Shown here: one piece after another, positions 33,769 to 43,040 of the stretch | How positions within the stretch are numbered: the stretch's first letter is position 1 | Layout of the letters: every line of letters begins with the position of its first letter | Source: an uncultured Alphaproteobacteria bacterium | GTDB taxonomy: Bacteria > Pseudomonadota > Alphaproteobacteria > UBA6615 | Assembly (NCBI GenBank): GCA_943787445.1 | Contig: CALSML010000027.1 | Location: 1-53,040, forward strand | Direction: 5' to 3' | DNA: 53,040 bases | The notes under the pieces: model-generated | The model's input: the letters and a program-made list of their open reading frames with translations, nothing else | What the model was told of the DNA's origin: nothing | Database searches by the model: none | Program-made: the position numbers and the translations under genes

Positions 33769-35060
33769 TCCATATCCTCGACACGTTCGATATCGGCGCC
33801 AACCAGCCGCAGCTTCTCTTCCAGCCGCTCGTATCCGCGATCCAGATGATAGATGCGGCGCACCTCGGTCACACCGCCGGCGGCCAGCCCGGCAATCACC
33901 AGCGAAGCGCTGGCGCGCAAATCCGATGCCATGACCGGCGCACCTTCCAGCCGCTCGACCCCGCGCACCAGTGCCGAGCGACCCTGCAGGGTGATATTGG
34001 CTCCCATGCGGTGCAGTTCGGGAACATGCATGAAGCGGTTTTCGAAGATGGTTTCGGTGATCACCGACGCCCCATCGGCCACGGTCATCATGGCCAGAAA
34101 CTGCGCCTGCAGATCGGTGGGAAATCCCGGATAGGGATCGGTCTCCACATCCACCGCCGTCAAATTCGCGCCGTTGCGGCTGACCATCAGGCCCCCGCTG
34201 GAGGATTCCTCGACGGAGGTCCCGGTCCGCCGCAACGGTGCCATCGCAGCATCGATATGGGACAGCCGGGCACCCTCCAGAGTCACCGATCCACCGGTGA
34301 TGGCAACCGCCATTGCATAAGTGCCCGCCTCGATCCGGTCGGGCATGATTTCGTGCCGCGCACCGTGTAGACGGTCCACACCCTCAATAACCAGCGTGTC
34401 GGTCCCCACGCCCTCGATCATGGCCCCCATCGCGATCAGACATTCCGCCAGATCGGTGATCTCGGGCTCCCGGGCCGCATTCTCCAGAGTTGTCACGCCG
34501 GTCGCCAGACTAGCGGCAAGCAGCAGATTTTCCGTGGCCCCCACCGAGACCTTGGGAAAGGCAAATCGCGCCCCGCGCAACCCGCCGGGTGAGGATGCGC
34601 GGATATAACCGGACTCGACCTCGATCTCAGCGCCCAGCGCCTCCAGACCAGCGAGGTGTATATCCACCGGGCGTGTGCCGATGGCGCAGCCGCCGGGCAG
34701 CGAGACGGTCGCCACGCCTTCGCGCGCGACCAGCGGGCCAAGCACCAGCACCGAAGCACGCATGCGGCGCACCAGATCATAGGGTGCGGTCGTGCTCGTG
34801 ATGTCCCGCGCGGTCAGGGACATCACCCGACCCGTATGGCCTCCTTCGTTGTTCTGTCCTTCCAGCGAAACCTGCGCCCCATGCTGGCCCAGCAGATTCG
34901 CCATGGTCGTGATGTCGGCGAGATGAGGCACATTGGACAGGATGAGCGGTTCATCGGTCAGCAGACAGGCCGCCATCAGCGGCAGGGCGGCGTTCTTCGC
35001 TCCGCCGATGCGGATGGTGCCGTTGAGTTGCTGGCCGCCGCGAATTCTAATCTTGTCCAT
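33765..35060 (-). CDS. murA: UDP-N-acetylglucosamine 1-carboxyvinyltransferase
   Basis: A 431-residue MurA, first committed enzyme of peptidoglycan synthesis. It transfers enolpyruvate from PEP to UDP-GlcNAc. K22 in [13 protein letters not shown] binds PEP, the catalytic cysteine is C125 in [14 protein letters not shown] (so fosfomycin-sensitive rather than the Asp form), and the C-terminal [24 protein letters not shown] is typical. It heads the murA-DUF2948-hisG-hisD series. Confidence 0.97.
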   Translation of the reverse strand: MDKIRIRGGQQLNGTIRIGGAKNAALPLMAACLLTDEPLILSNVPHLADITTMANLLGQHGAQVSLEGQNNEGGHTGRVMSLTARDITSTTAPYDLVRRMRASVLVLGPLVAREGVATVSLPGGCAIGTRPVDIHLAGLEALGAEIEVESGYIRASSPGGLRGARFAFPKVSVGATENLLLAASLATGVTTLENAAREPEITDLAECLIAMGAMIEGVGTDTLVIEGVDRLHGARHEIMPDRIEAGTYAMAVAITGGSVTLEGARLSHIDAAMAPLRRTGTSVEESSSGGLMVSRNGANLTAVDVETDPYPGFPTDLQAQFLAMMTVADGASVITETIFENRFMHVPELHRMGANITLQGRSALVRGVERLEGAPVMASDLRASASLVIAGLAAGGVTEVRRIYHLDRGYERLEEKLRLVGADIERVEDME

Positions 35061-35149
35061 GGGTCATCTGCGATTGCTGGGGTGACTGACACGCGCCCGC
35101 TCTAGGGGCTGAATGCGGCAAATAAATGTCGTTCCACGCGAGACCCGGT

Positions 35150-35704
35150 TCAGAGTTTGGGAACCGTGATGCCGCGCTGCTGCATGTATTTCCCCTTGCG
35201 ATCGGCATAGGAGACCTCCGGCGGAGCCTCCCCTTTGAGGAACAGGAACTGACAGGCCCCCTCATTGGCATAGATACGCGCGGGCAAGGGCGTGGTGTTG
35301 GAAAACTCCAGAGTCACATGGCCTTCCCATTCGGGTTCGAGGGGCGTGACATTCACGATGATGCCACATCGGGCATAGGTGGATTTGCCAAGGCAGATCA
35401 CCAGCACATCGCGCGGGATGCGGAAATACTCGACCGTGCGCGCCAGCACGAAGGAGTTCGGCGGTACAATGCAGATATCGGTCGTCCGGTCGACGAAGCT
35501 CTTCTCGTTGAAGTTCTTCGGATCGACGGTCGCCGAATCCACATTGGTGAAAATCTTGAACTCTTCAGAGACCCGGGCGTCATAGCCATAGGATGACAGG
35601 CCATAGGAAATCACGCCGTCACGGGTCTGCCCGTCGACAAACGGCTCAATCATTCCCTCTTCCCGGGATTTCTGGCGGATCCAGGTATCAGGTAAAATCG
35701 ACAT
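35150..35704 (-). CDS. dcd: dCTP deaminase
   Basis: A 184-residue Dcd of standard length, converting dCTP to dUTP. Signatures: [52 protein letters not shown] and the active-site [25 protein letters not shown] with the catalytic glutamate. It lies upstream of murA on the same strand with an 89-base gap. Confidence 0.95.
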   Translation of the reverse strand: MSILPDTWIRQKSREEGMIEPFVDGQTRDGVISYGLSSYGYDARVSEEFKIFTNVDSATVDPKNFNEKSFVDRTTDICIVPPNSFVLARTVEYFRIPRDVLVICLGKSTYARCGIIVNVTPLEPEWEGHVTLEFSNTTPLPARIYANEGACQFLFLKGEAPPEVSYADRKGKYMQQRGITVPKL

Positions 35705-35818
35705 TCTCGGGCCCCCGCGGCGCTGCTAAGTCACAACCGCTTGTAACGAATGGACAATCCGCTCTCAAGCGCGGCGCAAAACCATGTCTTTATCGAACAA
35801 ATTCAGATACTTATGGCG

Positions 35819-36001
35819 TCACGCCTTCTCCGGCGCATCCCCGGAGTCGTTCCCGGTCGATTCCCGCCCACGCCGCTGGGCATTGCGGCGGCGCAAATTC
35901 TCACGCAGCGCGGCCGACTGACGTTCGAGCCGCGCCTTCTCGCTTTCGGAGGATTTGCGGCCATCACGCCGGCCCGGCCCGGATGATTTCTCGGTTGTCA
36001 T
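35819..36001 (-). CDS. Small basic conserved hypothetical protein
   Basis: A 60-residue, highly charged protein without hydrophobic segments; the middle (SEKARLERQSAALRENLRRRNAQRRG) would form one amphipathic helix. Small proteins with an ALRENLRRRKAQ-like core are common in alphaproteobacteria near murA and dcd. Its ATG overlaps the stop of the RidA gene upstream (36001/35998), which supports translation. Function unknown. Confidence 0.65.
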   Translation of the reverse strand: MTTEKSSGPGRRDGRKSSESEKARLERQSAALRENLRRRNAQRRGRESTGNDSGDAPEKA

Positions 36002-36387
36002 TTGGCCCGCGCGGCCACGGCCTCGATCTCGACCTTCCAGCCCGGCGCTGCCAGCGCGCTGACCACCACAAGTGTCGAAGCCGCCGGATGCCCGCCCGAC
36101 CAGTCATCACGAATATCGCGGAAGGCCCCCACATCACCTGCATCGGTGATGAAGGCATTCAGGCGCACGATGTCGGTGATCCTCATATCGACCGCCGCGA
36201 GCGCCCGTTCGAGATTCTCCAGAACCTGACGGCACTGGCCGGCAAAATCCTCGACACTGTCGCCTTCCCTGTCGACACCCACCTGCCCTGAGATGAACGC
36301 CATACGTGTCCCGTCGGGCACATCGACGACGTGACTGAAATTGCTCGGCGGCGGCGCCAGAGTGTCGGGATTGATGAAGTTCAGCAT
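35998..36387 (-). CDS. RidA/YjgF-family protein (copy 1)
   Basis: A 129-residue RidA-fold trimer subunit, N-terminus MLNFINPDTLAPPPSNFSHVVDVPDG, then FISGQVGVDREG and FRDIRDDWSGGHPAASTLVVVSALAAPGWKVEIEAVA. The arginine that binds the imine/enamine intermediate in true RidA (in a C-R-V/I-E-like context) is replaced by W-K here (APGWKVEIE), so enamine deaminase activity is doubtful. It is one of three RidA-family genes in the window. Confidence 0.88.
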   Translation of the reverse strand: MLNFINPDTLAPPPSNFSHVVDVPDGTRMAFISGQVGVDREGDSVEDFAGQCRQVLENLERALAAVDMRITDIVRLNAFITDAGDVGAFRDIRDDWSGGHPAASTLVVVSALAAPGWKVEIEAVAARAK

Positions 36388-36432
36388 GGTGGTCTCTTCC
36401 CTGATCGTTGCTGCGTTCTCGATATGCGTAAT

Positions 36433-36867
36433 TTATCCCCGGACGGCCACGTAAGCGTCTTCAACGGCCTTGTCCGGCAACCCTAGCGCCGCGCAGATCT
36501 GTTCCATCACCGCATGTTCATCCGCGCTGTCCCGCCCATCGGCCAGGCTCATCGCGGCGCTGATCCGCAGCAGCAAATCGGCCGCACCTTCGGCACGGGT
36601 GCCTACAACCACAACCTTGAGCAGGGCGTCTGCCCCCTTCTCGACTTCGGCAAGCCGCGCCACATGTTCGTCGAACGCATCGACGACTTCGTGCGGGTCG
36701 AACAGGCGCAACTGGGACAGGCTTTCAATCACCGAATCCAGACGGGCGCGTTCGGAAAAACTGACTTCGCCATCTGCCGTCGCCACCAGCGCACAGGCGG
36801 CGGCCACCGCTTCCAGAAAAGGGCGCTGCTTGTGTCGCTGTAATTCAAGTCGAAATCGTTCAAGCAC
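36433..36867 (-). CDS. TerB-family tellurite resistance-like protein
   Basis: A 144-residue all-helical TerB-like protein. The core is FLEAVAAACALVATADGEVSFSERARLDSVIESLSQLRLFD with acidic metal-binding residues (D, E) as in TerB/DjlA-type domains, and the second half has AAMSLADGRDSADEHAVMEQICAALGL. I choose GTG 36867 because GGGAG precedes it by about eight bases and the product then matches family length; the ATG at 36957 would add 30 cysteine-rich unrelated residues. The gene diverges from tRNA-Thr. Tellurite resistance as such is not implied. Confidence 0.8.
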   Translation of the reverse strand: MLERFRLELQRHKQRPFLEAVAAACALVATADGEVSFSERARLDSVIESLSQLRLFDPHEVVDAFDEHVARLAEVEKGADALLKVVVVGTRAEGAADLLLRISAAMSLADGRDSADEHAVMEQICAALGLPDKAVEDAYVAVRG

Positions 36868-36988
36868 TTTGCGACGCTCCCGGGCGGTCTGATTGCCGCA
36901 ATATTTGCATGCCGCCTCACGAAGTCCAACTGCGGTCCTTGCCGCGCTCGAACACACATGGCATAACGCGCGCGTTTTCGAACATAGT

Positions 36989-37063
36989 GCCGCCGTAGCT
37001 CAGGGGTAGAGCGCACCATTGGTAATGGTGAGGTCGAGTGTTCAATTCACTCCGGCGGCACCA
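36989..37063 (+). tRNA. tRNA-Thr (anticodon GGT)
   Basis: A 75-base cloverleaf with encoded CCA. Acceptor stem GCCGCCG/CGGCGGC, D arm GCTC..GAGC, anticodon stem CACCA/TGGTG with loop TTGGTAA, T stem GAGTG/CACTC with loop TTCAATT. Confidence 0.97.
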
Positions 37064-37084
37064 TCTCTTTCCCGATCAGGACAT

Positions 37085-38401
37085 ATGTCCGTTCCCCAAT
37101 CTCCAGATTACAAGCCAGCGCCCAAAAGCGCGCTGACCGGCATGCGTGCCTTTGGCCACCTAGATTTCCGGTATTTCTGGGCCACACGGGTTGCGGGCAT
37201 TCTGGCCACGGAAATGCTGATCACGACCGTTGGCTGGCAGGTTTACCGGCTGACTGCGAGCGAGCTCAATCTCGGGCTGATCGGCTTTGCCCAGTTCGCC
37301 CCCTTCGCGCTGCTCTTTCTGGTATCTGGGGTGGCGGCGGACCGCCTGCCCCGCATGCGGATTATCTTCGGCTGCGTATCGTTGCAGACTGTCTGCGCCA
37401 CCGTCCTGCTCTGGGGAACCTGGTCGGGACGAATCGACTTCACCATCATTCTGGCCATTCTCGTTCTGTTCGGAGTCGCCCGTGCGTTTCAGGCCCCGGC
37501 ACAAATGGCCATCGTGCCGAACCTGGTTCCCAGCCATGACCTTGCCAATGCTATCGCATGGTCATCCTCCGGTTTCCAGATGGCGCGAATCATCGGCCCG
37601 ACCATCGCCGGTCTGCTGATTTCCTTCGGCGCCGCGCGCGGTCAGGACGAGTTCTTTGTCTATGTTCTCGCCGTCTCGGTGTTCGTGCTCGCCACCATTC
37701 TGGCCGCCATGGTCCGCTCGCCGGTGCAGATCGTCAGTCAGGTGCCGATCAGCATCAGCAACATCCTGGCCGGCTTCAAATTCATCGCGTCCCGGCAGGT
37801 GATTTTCGGCGCGATCGGACTCGACCTGTTTGCGGTTCTGTTCGGTGGTGCCATCGCCCTCCTGCCGGTCTATGCCACCACCATCCTGAATGTTGGCGCG
37901 GACGGGTTCGGAATTCTGCGTTCGGCCTTCACCTTCGGAGGTTTCGTGGGCGCGATCTACATGACCCAGCGCCCGGTCGCCCAAAAGGCCGGGCTCAAAC
38001 TTCTGTCTGCCGTCGGCATCTTCGGGCTGGGCGTCATCGTGTTCGGCATCTCGGAAATCTTCTGGCTGTCCCTTGCCGCACTCGTGATCATGGGGCTGGC
38101 GGATTCAGTCAGCGTCTTCATCCGCCAGAACCTGGTGCAGATCATCACCCCTGATGAAATGCGCGGCCGGGTCAGCGCCGTGACAGCAGTATTTATTGGC
38201 GCATCCAACGAACTGGGCGAGTTCGAATCCGGCGTCACCGCCCATTGGTGGGGCACCGTCCCCGCCGTCATTGTCGGCGGGGCGGCCACGGTCACGGTGG
38301 CGGTCAGCTTCGCCTGGCTGTTCCCAAAATTGCGTCAGGTCGACAGCCTGGATCCTGATGAACTGATCCGGAAATACCGGGACCCGGAACCCGGATCGTG
38401 A
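37085..38401 (+). CDS. MFS transporter, EntS/DUF894-like
   Basis: A 438-residue major facilitator with about 12 membrane helices. FGHLDFRYFWATRVAGILATEMLITTVGWQVYRLT is the first helix region, GVAADRLPRMRIIFG is the motif A loop and GSRAFQAPAQ-like VARAFQAPAQMAIVPNLVP follows, as in the enterobactin exporter EntS and related multidrug exporters. The start at 37085 (MSVPQSPDYKP) is chosen over the upstream frame, which overlaps tRNA-Thr. Substrate unknown; it begins only 21 bases after the tRNA. Confidence 0.9.
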   Translation: MSVPQSPDYKPAPKSALTGMRAFGHLDFRYFWATRVAGILATEMLITTVGWQVYRLTASELNLGLIGFAQFAPFALLFLVSGVAADRLPRMRIIFGCVSLQTVCATVLLWGTWSGRIDFTIILAILVLFGVARAFQAPAQMAIVPNLVPSHDLANAIAWSSSGFQMARIIGPTIAGLLISFGAARGQDEFFVYVLAVSVFVLATILAAMVRSPVQIVSQVPISISNILAGFKFIASRQVIFGAIGLDLFAVLFGGAIALLPVYATTILNVGADGFGILRSAFTFGGFVGAIYMTQRPVAQKAGLKLLSAVGIFGLGVIVFGISEIFWLSLAALVIMGLADSVSVFIRQNLVQIITPDEMRGRVSAVTAVFIGASNELGEFESGVTAHWWGTVPAVIVGGAATVTVAVSFAWLFPKLRQVDSLDPDELIRKYRDPEPGS

Positions 38402-38827
38402 TCAGTCGATGATCGCGATTGCGTTGACCTCGAGCACACAGCGTGGGTCGGTCGCCAGCTGAACGATCTGCACGGTTGTGGTCGCCGGTTTGGCATCTCC
38501 GAAATACTCGGCCCAGACCTTGTTGAGAATGTCCTGCTGGGACATGTCGGTCAGGAAGCGGTCCGCCGTGACGATGTCGGCAAACGTCGCGCCGACCGCA
38601 TCGAGGCCCTTTCGCATATTCTCCAGCACCGCGCGGGCCTGACCGTCCATGTCATCGGGCATATCCGCGAACTCGTCGGGGATGTGGGGATGGCTGTGAT
38701 AGACCGGAGCGGCGGTCACACCTGCGAGATAAACGGTCGTTCCGCCCGTAACCTTGATCGCGGGGGCATAGGGCATCCAGATATCGGGCGCGTCGGGCCA
38801 GTGGCAGTGTTCAACTTTCTTCGGCAT
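38402..38827 (-). CDS. RidA/YjgF-family protein (copy 2)
   Basis: A 141-residue RidA-fold protein. GTTVYLAGVTAAPVYHSHPHIPDEFADMPDDMDGQARAVLENMRKGLDAVGATFADIV is followed by KPATTTVQIVQLATDPRCVLEVNAIAIID; the active-site arginine is present (DPRCVLEV). The inserted YHSHPHI segment is unusual for RidA and is shared with the broken copy at 48087, so these two form a distinct subgroup. It is convergent with the MFS gene, whose stop it abuts. Confidence 0.88.
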   Translation of the reverse strand: MPKKVEHCHWPDAPDIWMPYAPAIKVTGGTTVYLAGVTAAPVYHSHPHIPDEFADMPDDMDGQARAVLENMRKGLDAVGATFADIVTADRFLTDMSQQDILNKVWAEYFGDAKPATTTVQIVQLATDPRCVLEVNAIAIID

Positions 38828-38957
38828 GGTTTTCTCCCAGAATGTGAGACCGAATGGACGCGCATGATGCGTGACAGGCTCGGTTCATTAGAGTTCATGT
38901 TACGCGAACCCATGCCCCCCTTGCACGACGTTTGCGTTTCAACCGGACCGAGAGCCC

Positions 38958-40475
38958 ATGCTTCCCATCGACAGCCTTTACCGCGGACGCCAGATCAATC
39001 CGGACGGCATCGCGCTGGAAGACGACACAACGCAACTGACCTATCGCGAACTGGTGGCTCGCGTCGAAGCCCTGGCCGCGGCCCTGCAGAGCCGGTTCCC
39101 GACCCCGCAGGCCAAGATCGGCGCCTGTGGTTTCAACAATCTGCAGCATGTGATCGCCATTCTTGCCACCCAGCTGGCTGGGCATATCTGGGTGGCCGTG
39201 AACCCGCGCAGCGGCAAGGCCGAGAACACGGCGCTAATGAATCTGGTCGAGCCCGACATGATGTTTGCCGACGACGCCGCGCGGGACGCGTTCGACATCG
39301 GGGACACGCCCCTGGTGATCGCCGGTCCGGATGGCCGGTCATCAGCCGATGATAGTGTCGATGGATTGATCGAAGCCTTTCGTGGCAAACGCCCGGTGCG
39401 TTATCTGCTCAACCCCAATACGGATCTGCAGGCGATCAAGTTCACCGGCGGGTCGACCGGGCTGCCCAAGGCGGTGATGCAGCCCTACCGAACCGGGGTC
39501 ACCCTGATCGGCACGGTGCTCGCGGTGTTTCGCATGAACGCCGAAGATGTTCAAGTCGCGGCCGCACCGGTCAGTCATGCGGCCTTCATCCTGATGCTGC
39601 CGATCTTTGCCGCTGGCGGACGCAACATCGTGCTGCCCACGCCGGACCCGGACCGCATCCTGCACGCCTTCGAAAAACGTGATGCCAGCACCATCTTCAT
39701 GCCGCCCACCATGATCTACAAAACCATGGGCGAACCGGGCATGGCCGCGCGCAAATTCCCCAAACTACGTCATCTGATCTATGGCGCCGCCCCCATGCCG
39801 CCGGAGAAAATCCGCGAGGCCCAGGAGGTGTTCCCCCATGCGCTGGAAACGCTTTACGGCCAGACCGAAGCCTCCTCGGTCTGCACCACCATGAATTCAA
39901 CGGAGCTGGAACAGGCCGAAAACAATGGCTCGGTGGGTCGTGCGACGCCGCTGATGCGGGTCGAAATCAAGGACCCCGACGGCAATATCCTGTCCCCCGG
40001 TGAACAGGGCGAAGTCGTGGTTCGCGGTGGTCTGACCATGACCGGCTATTACAAGAACCCGGACGCCACCGCCGAAGCCTTCAAGGATGGCTGGCTGCAC
40101 ACCGGCGATGGGGGCATGATCGACGAACGGGGCTATCTGTTCCTGAAAGACCGGTTGCGCGATGTGATCATTTCCGGCGGCTTCAATATCTATCCCGGTG
40201 ACGTTGAAGGGGCGCTGGTCAGGCATCCCGATGTCTACGAATGCGTCGTCTTTGGCGCGGATGATGATCACTGGGGCGAGCGGGTCGAAGCAGCGGTCCA
40301 GCTGCGCGCGGGAGCCGTGGCCAGCCCTGAGGAAATCATCGCCCATGCCCGGAAAGAGCTCGGCTCGGTAAAGGCGCCAAAGAACATTCACCTTGTCGAC
40401 GACCTGCCCCGCAGCGCTGTCGGAAAGGTCCTGCGCCGCGAGGTGCGCGAAAGGTTTTCAACACCCAATAACTAA
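38958..40475 (+). CDS. AMP-binding acyl-CoA synthetase (FadD-like)
   Basis: A 505-residue adenylate-forming enzyme. The ATP P-loop is FTGGSTGLPKAVM (162-174). LYGQTEASSVCTTMNSTE is the A5 motif, GWLHTGDGGMIDERGYLFLKDRLRDVIISGGFNIYPGDVE contains A7 to A8, and the C-terminal catalytic lysine is in PRSAVGKVLRREVRERF. It activates a carboxylic acid to its CoA thioester. It starts an apparent plus-strand operon with a D-tartrate dehydratase-like enzyme (40522) and an alpha/beta hydrolase (41754), spaced by 46 and 56 bases. Chain length or substrate cannot be read. Confidence 0.9.
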   Translation: MLPIDSLYRGRQINPDGIALEDDTTQLTYRELVARVEALAAALQSRFPTPQAKIGACGFNNLQHVIAILATQLAGHIWVAVNPRSGKAENTALMNLVEPDMMFADDAARDAFDIGDTPLVIAGPDGRSSADDSVDGLIEAFRGKRPVRYLLNPNTDLQAIKFTGGSTGLPKAVMQPYRTGVTLIGTVLAVFRMNAEDVQVAAAPVSHAAFILMLPIFAAGGRNIVLPTPDPDRILHAFEKRDASTIFMPPTMIYKTMGEPGMAARKFPKLRHLIYGAAPMPPEKIREAQEVFPHALETLYGQTEASSVCTTMNSTELEQAENNGSVGRATPLMRVEIKDPDGNILSPGEQGEVVVRGGLTMTGYYKNPDATAEAFKDGWLHTGDGGMIDERGYLFLKDRLRDVIISGGFNIYPGDVEGALVRHPDVYECVVFGADDDHWGERVEAAVQLRAGAVASPEEIIAHARKELGSVKAPKNIHLVDDLPRSAVGKVLRREVRERFSTPNN

Positions 40476-40521
40476 TCGGGAGTTGGCGCACGCCATCCTC
40501 TCATCGTAAGAGTTACCGATT

Positions 40522-41697
40522 ATGCGCATTACCGATATCCGCGAAACCGCGATCCCCCTGAATTTGAACCTGCGCAATGCGGTGTTCGATTTCAGCCAAA
40601 TGACCACCTCCGTGGTCGCCGTCATCACCGATGTCATCCGCGACGGAAAGCCTGTTGTCGGTTATGCGTTCAATTCGACGGGGCGCTATGCCTGTGGCGC
40701 GCAGATGCGGGCCCGCTTCATTCCGCGCATCCTCGATGCCGACCCCGACAGCCTGATCGATGAGGAACGGGACAATCTTGATCCGGAAAAAATCCTCGCC
40801 GTGATGATGCAGGGCGAAAAACCGGGCGGCCATTCGGACCGGTCGGTGGGCATCGGCACGATCGAATTCGCCGTCTGGGATGCGATCGCGAAGATCGAGG
40901 AAAAGCCGGCCTTCCGGTCCATCGAGGCCCGCTACAACCCGGGCGGCGCCAAGCCGAAAATGTTCGTCTATGTGGGCGGCGGCTGGTACGCGCCAGGCAA
41001 GGGAACCCCCAAACTGCTCGACGAGATGCGTGGCTATCTGGACATGGGCTACACCCAGCTCAAGATGAAGATCGGCGGTGCCAGCGTGGCCGAAGACATG
41101 TCGCGTCTGGAAGCCGTGCTCAAACTGGTCGGCGATGACGGCTGGAACCTGGCCGTTGATGCCAATTGTGGCCTCACCCGCGAAGCCGCATTCGAATACG
41201 CCAGGGCCATGACCCCCTACAATCTGCGCTGGTACGAGGAAGCGACCGATCCGCTCGACTATGGATTGCTCGCCGAACTGGCCGAGGTCTACAAGCCCCC
41301 GCTGGCCACCGGTGAGAACCTCTTCTCGACCCAGGACGTGCAGAATCTCGTCCGGTTTGGTGGCATGCGCGCCGATCATGATGTGCTGCAGACCGATCCC
41401 CCCCAGAGCTACGGTGTCGTGGCGGTCACCCGCACGATCAGGATGCTGAAAGAGCATGGCTGGACCGAAAACGGCCTGATGCCCCATGGCGGCAACCAGA
41501 TGTCCCTGCACATCGCTGCCGGGCTGGGCATGCTGCTCTGCGAATCCTATCCCAACACCTTCGGCATGTTCTCGGATTTCGCCGATGACGCCGAAGTCGT
41601 GGACGGATATCTTACGCTGGATGAAGACCGCCCGGGCATTGGCTTCGAGGCACAGGCCGACCTCTACAAGGTCATGTCAGAACTCTCATCCGCCTGA
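40522..41697 (+). CDS. Enolase-superfamily dehydratase, D(-)-tartrate dehydratase-like
   Basis: A 391-residue mandelate racemase/muconate lactonising family protein with an alpha/beta capping domain (1-125) and a barrel. Mg2+ ligands are D213, E239 and E265 (AVDANCG, YEEATDP, TGENLFS); the acid/base residues are K181/K183 (LKMKIGG) and H322 (PHGGNQMSL). From memory, spacing and surrounding sequence, including SVGIGTIEFAVWDAIAKI, match the D-tartrate dehydratase of Bradyrhizobium closely. It would dehydrate D-tartrate or a related 2,3-dihydroxy acid to an enol that becomes a 2-keto acid. The operon context with acyl-CoA synthetase and hydrolase is unusual for simple tartrate use. Confidence 0.85.
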   Translation: MRITDIRETAIPLNLNLRNAVFDFSQMTTSVVAVITDVIRDGKPVVGYAFNSTGRYACGAQMRARFIPRILDADPDSLIDEERDNLDPEKILAVMMQGEKPGGHSDRSVGIGTIEFAVWDAIAKIEEKPAFRSIEARYNPGGAKPKMFVYVGGGWYAPGKGTPKLLDEMRGYLDMGYTQLKMKIGGASVAEDMSRLEAVLKLVGDDGWNLAVDANCGLTREAAFEYARAMTPYNLRWYEEATDPLDYGLLAELAEVYKPPLATGENLFSTQDVQNLVRFGGMRADHDVLQTDPPQSYGVVAVTRTIRMLKEHGWTENGLMPHGGNQMSLHIAAGLGMLLCESYPNTFGMFSDFADDAEVVDGYLTLDEDRPGIGFEAQADLYKVMSELSSA

Positions 41698-41753
41698 CAC
41701 ACGCACAACGGGGCACCAGACCCTGGCACACCAGAAACAAGGAGACCGCCGTC

Positions 41754-42929
41754 ATGATGTTCGAATACTTCCCCGACAATTATCCCTGGTCGATGGCCGC
41801 CGTCATGGCGATCAATTCCGGCGCCGTCCTGTCCGAGGTGCATGAAGCGCTCGAGCCCCTTAAGCCCGTTGCTGCCGCCAACGATGATGCGGCCAATGAT
41901 GCATGGCACGCACGCTGGATGATGCTCGGCGAACGCAGCGAACGCCTTGCCGATGAAGACGATGCCGCCGGACGCCGGCTCAGCGCCAGCGCCAAATACA
42001 AACGCGCGGCGGTCTACTACATGACGGCAGAGCGGATGTGTAAGTCCGAAGCGCCGATCCGCATCGAGACCTACAAACAGATGCTCGATATGTTCCGCAA
42101 GGGTGTCGAACGGGAGAACGGCCCGGTCGAATGGGTTGAGGTTCCCTACAAGGACACGAGCCTACCCGCCCTGTTTTTCCCGGCAAATCCCAAGGCGGTT
42201 TCCGGCGACGGCCCGGCACCCTGCATCATCCATTTCGACGGTCTGGATGTGATGAAGGAGTTCCTCTATCTCGCCGGGATCGCACGCGCCTATGCCGCGC
42301 GGGGGATTTCCACCCTCCTCATCGATCACCCGGGTGTCGGCGAGGCCCTGCGCCTGCGGGACCTCAAGCTGTTCCCGGAAACCGAAGTTCCCGCTGGCGC
42401 CGCCGTGGATTATCTGGAAGGCCGCGCGGATGTGGATTCCGACCGGATCGGCATGGCGGGCATCAGCCTGGGTGGCTATTACGTGCCGCGCGCGGCCGGC
42501 TTCGAGCATCGCCTGAAATGCGCGGTCGCCTGGGGCGGCATCAATGATTACGGCAAGATCACCCGTGGTCGTCTGGATGGCACCGGCACCAAGCTGTCGG
42601 TCTCCCATTGGGAAGAGCACATGAACTGGGTGTTCGGTACCAATTCAGCCGAAGAGATTCTCGAGGTCGTCGACCGAATGAATCTGGAAGAGGCGGTCCC
42701 CAACATCCAGTGCCCGCTGCTCGTCGTGCACGGCGAGGGGGATCGACAAATCCCACTGGAAATGGCCCAGAAAACCATTCGCGAAGCCGTAAAAAGTCCG
42801 CGTGCCGAACTGAAGGTCTTCACCGCCGATGATGGCGGTGTCGAACATTGTCAGGTCGATCATGGCGCACTGGCAGTCGAGTACATGACCGACTGGGTGG
42901 CCGACGTGCTCGGCGGAACCACCAGTTAA
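41754..42929 (+). CDS. Alpha/beta hydrolase with helical cap, DHPON hydrolase/FrsA-like
   Basis: A 391-residue hydrolase of the same architecture as the one at 26629: helical N-terminal region (1-125) then alpha/beta core. Triad: S238 (GISLGGYY), D330 (HGEGDRQI) and H365 (GVEHCQVDH). PCIIHFDGLDVMKEF supplies the oxyanion hole. Last gene of the synthetase-dehydratase-hydrolase set. Family members hydrolyse C-C bonds or esters; substrate unknown. The ATG at 41754 has GGAGACC upstream; a second ATG three bases on is equally possible. Confidence 0.85.
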   Translation: MMFEYFPDNYPWSMAAVMAINSGAVLSEVHEALEPLKPVAAANDDAANDAWHARWMMLGERSERLADEDDAAGRRLSASAKYKRAAVYYMTAERMCKSEAPIRIETYKQMLDMFRKGVERENGPVEWVEVPYKDTSLPALFFPANPKAVSGDGPAPCIIHFDGLDVMKEFLYLAGIARAYAARGISTLLIDHPGVGEALRLRDLKLFPETEVPAGAAVDYLEGRADVDSDRIGMAGISLGGYYVPRAAGFEHRLKCAVAWGGINDYGKITRGRLDGTGTKLSVSHWEEHMNWVFGTNSAEEILEVVDRMNLEEAVPNIQCPLLVVHGEGDRQIPLEMAQKTIREAVKSPRAELKVFTADDGGVEHCQVDHGALAVEYMTDWVADVLGGTTS

Positions 42930-42974
42930 GTCACCGGCCAATTCCATACACAGGCGGTCGGACAATCAATTGAC

Positions 42975-42994
42975 TCAATCAAACGCTTGATTGA
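42975..42994. promoter_or_regulatory. Operator-like perfect inverted repeat upstream of the TetR gene
   Basis: Arms TCAATCAA and TTGATTGA, eight perfect bases, around ACGC. This size and AT-rich-arm pattern is typical of TetR-family operators. It lies 46 bases before the chosen GTG start of the TetR gene, so it probably mediates autoregulation and may also govern the cyclase-TRAP genes downstream. Confidence 0.7.
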
Positions 42995-43040
42995 ATATCG
43001 TTGCATGAGTGTCCGGCTAACGGACGCCAAGGGAGGAAAA

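Noticed and set aside
36989-37085. Integration site at tRNA-Thr
   Set aside because: No integrase and no duplicated tRNA 3' end was seen nearby; the MFS gene follows directly.
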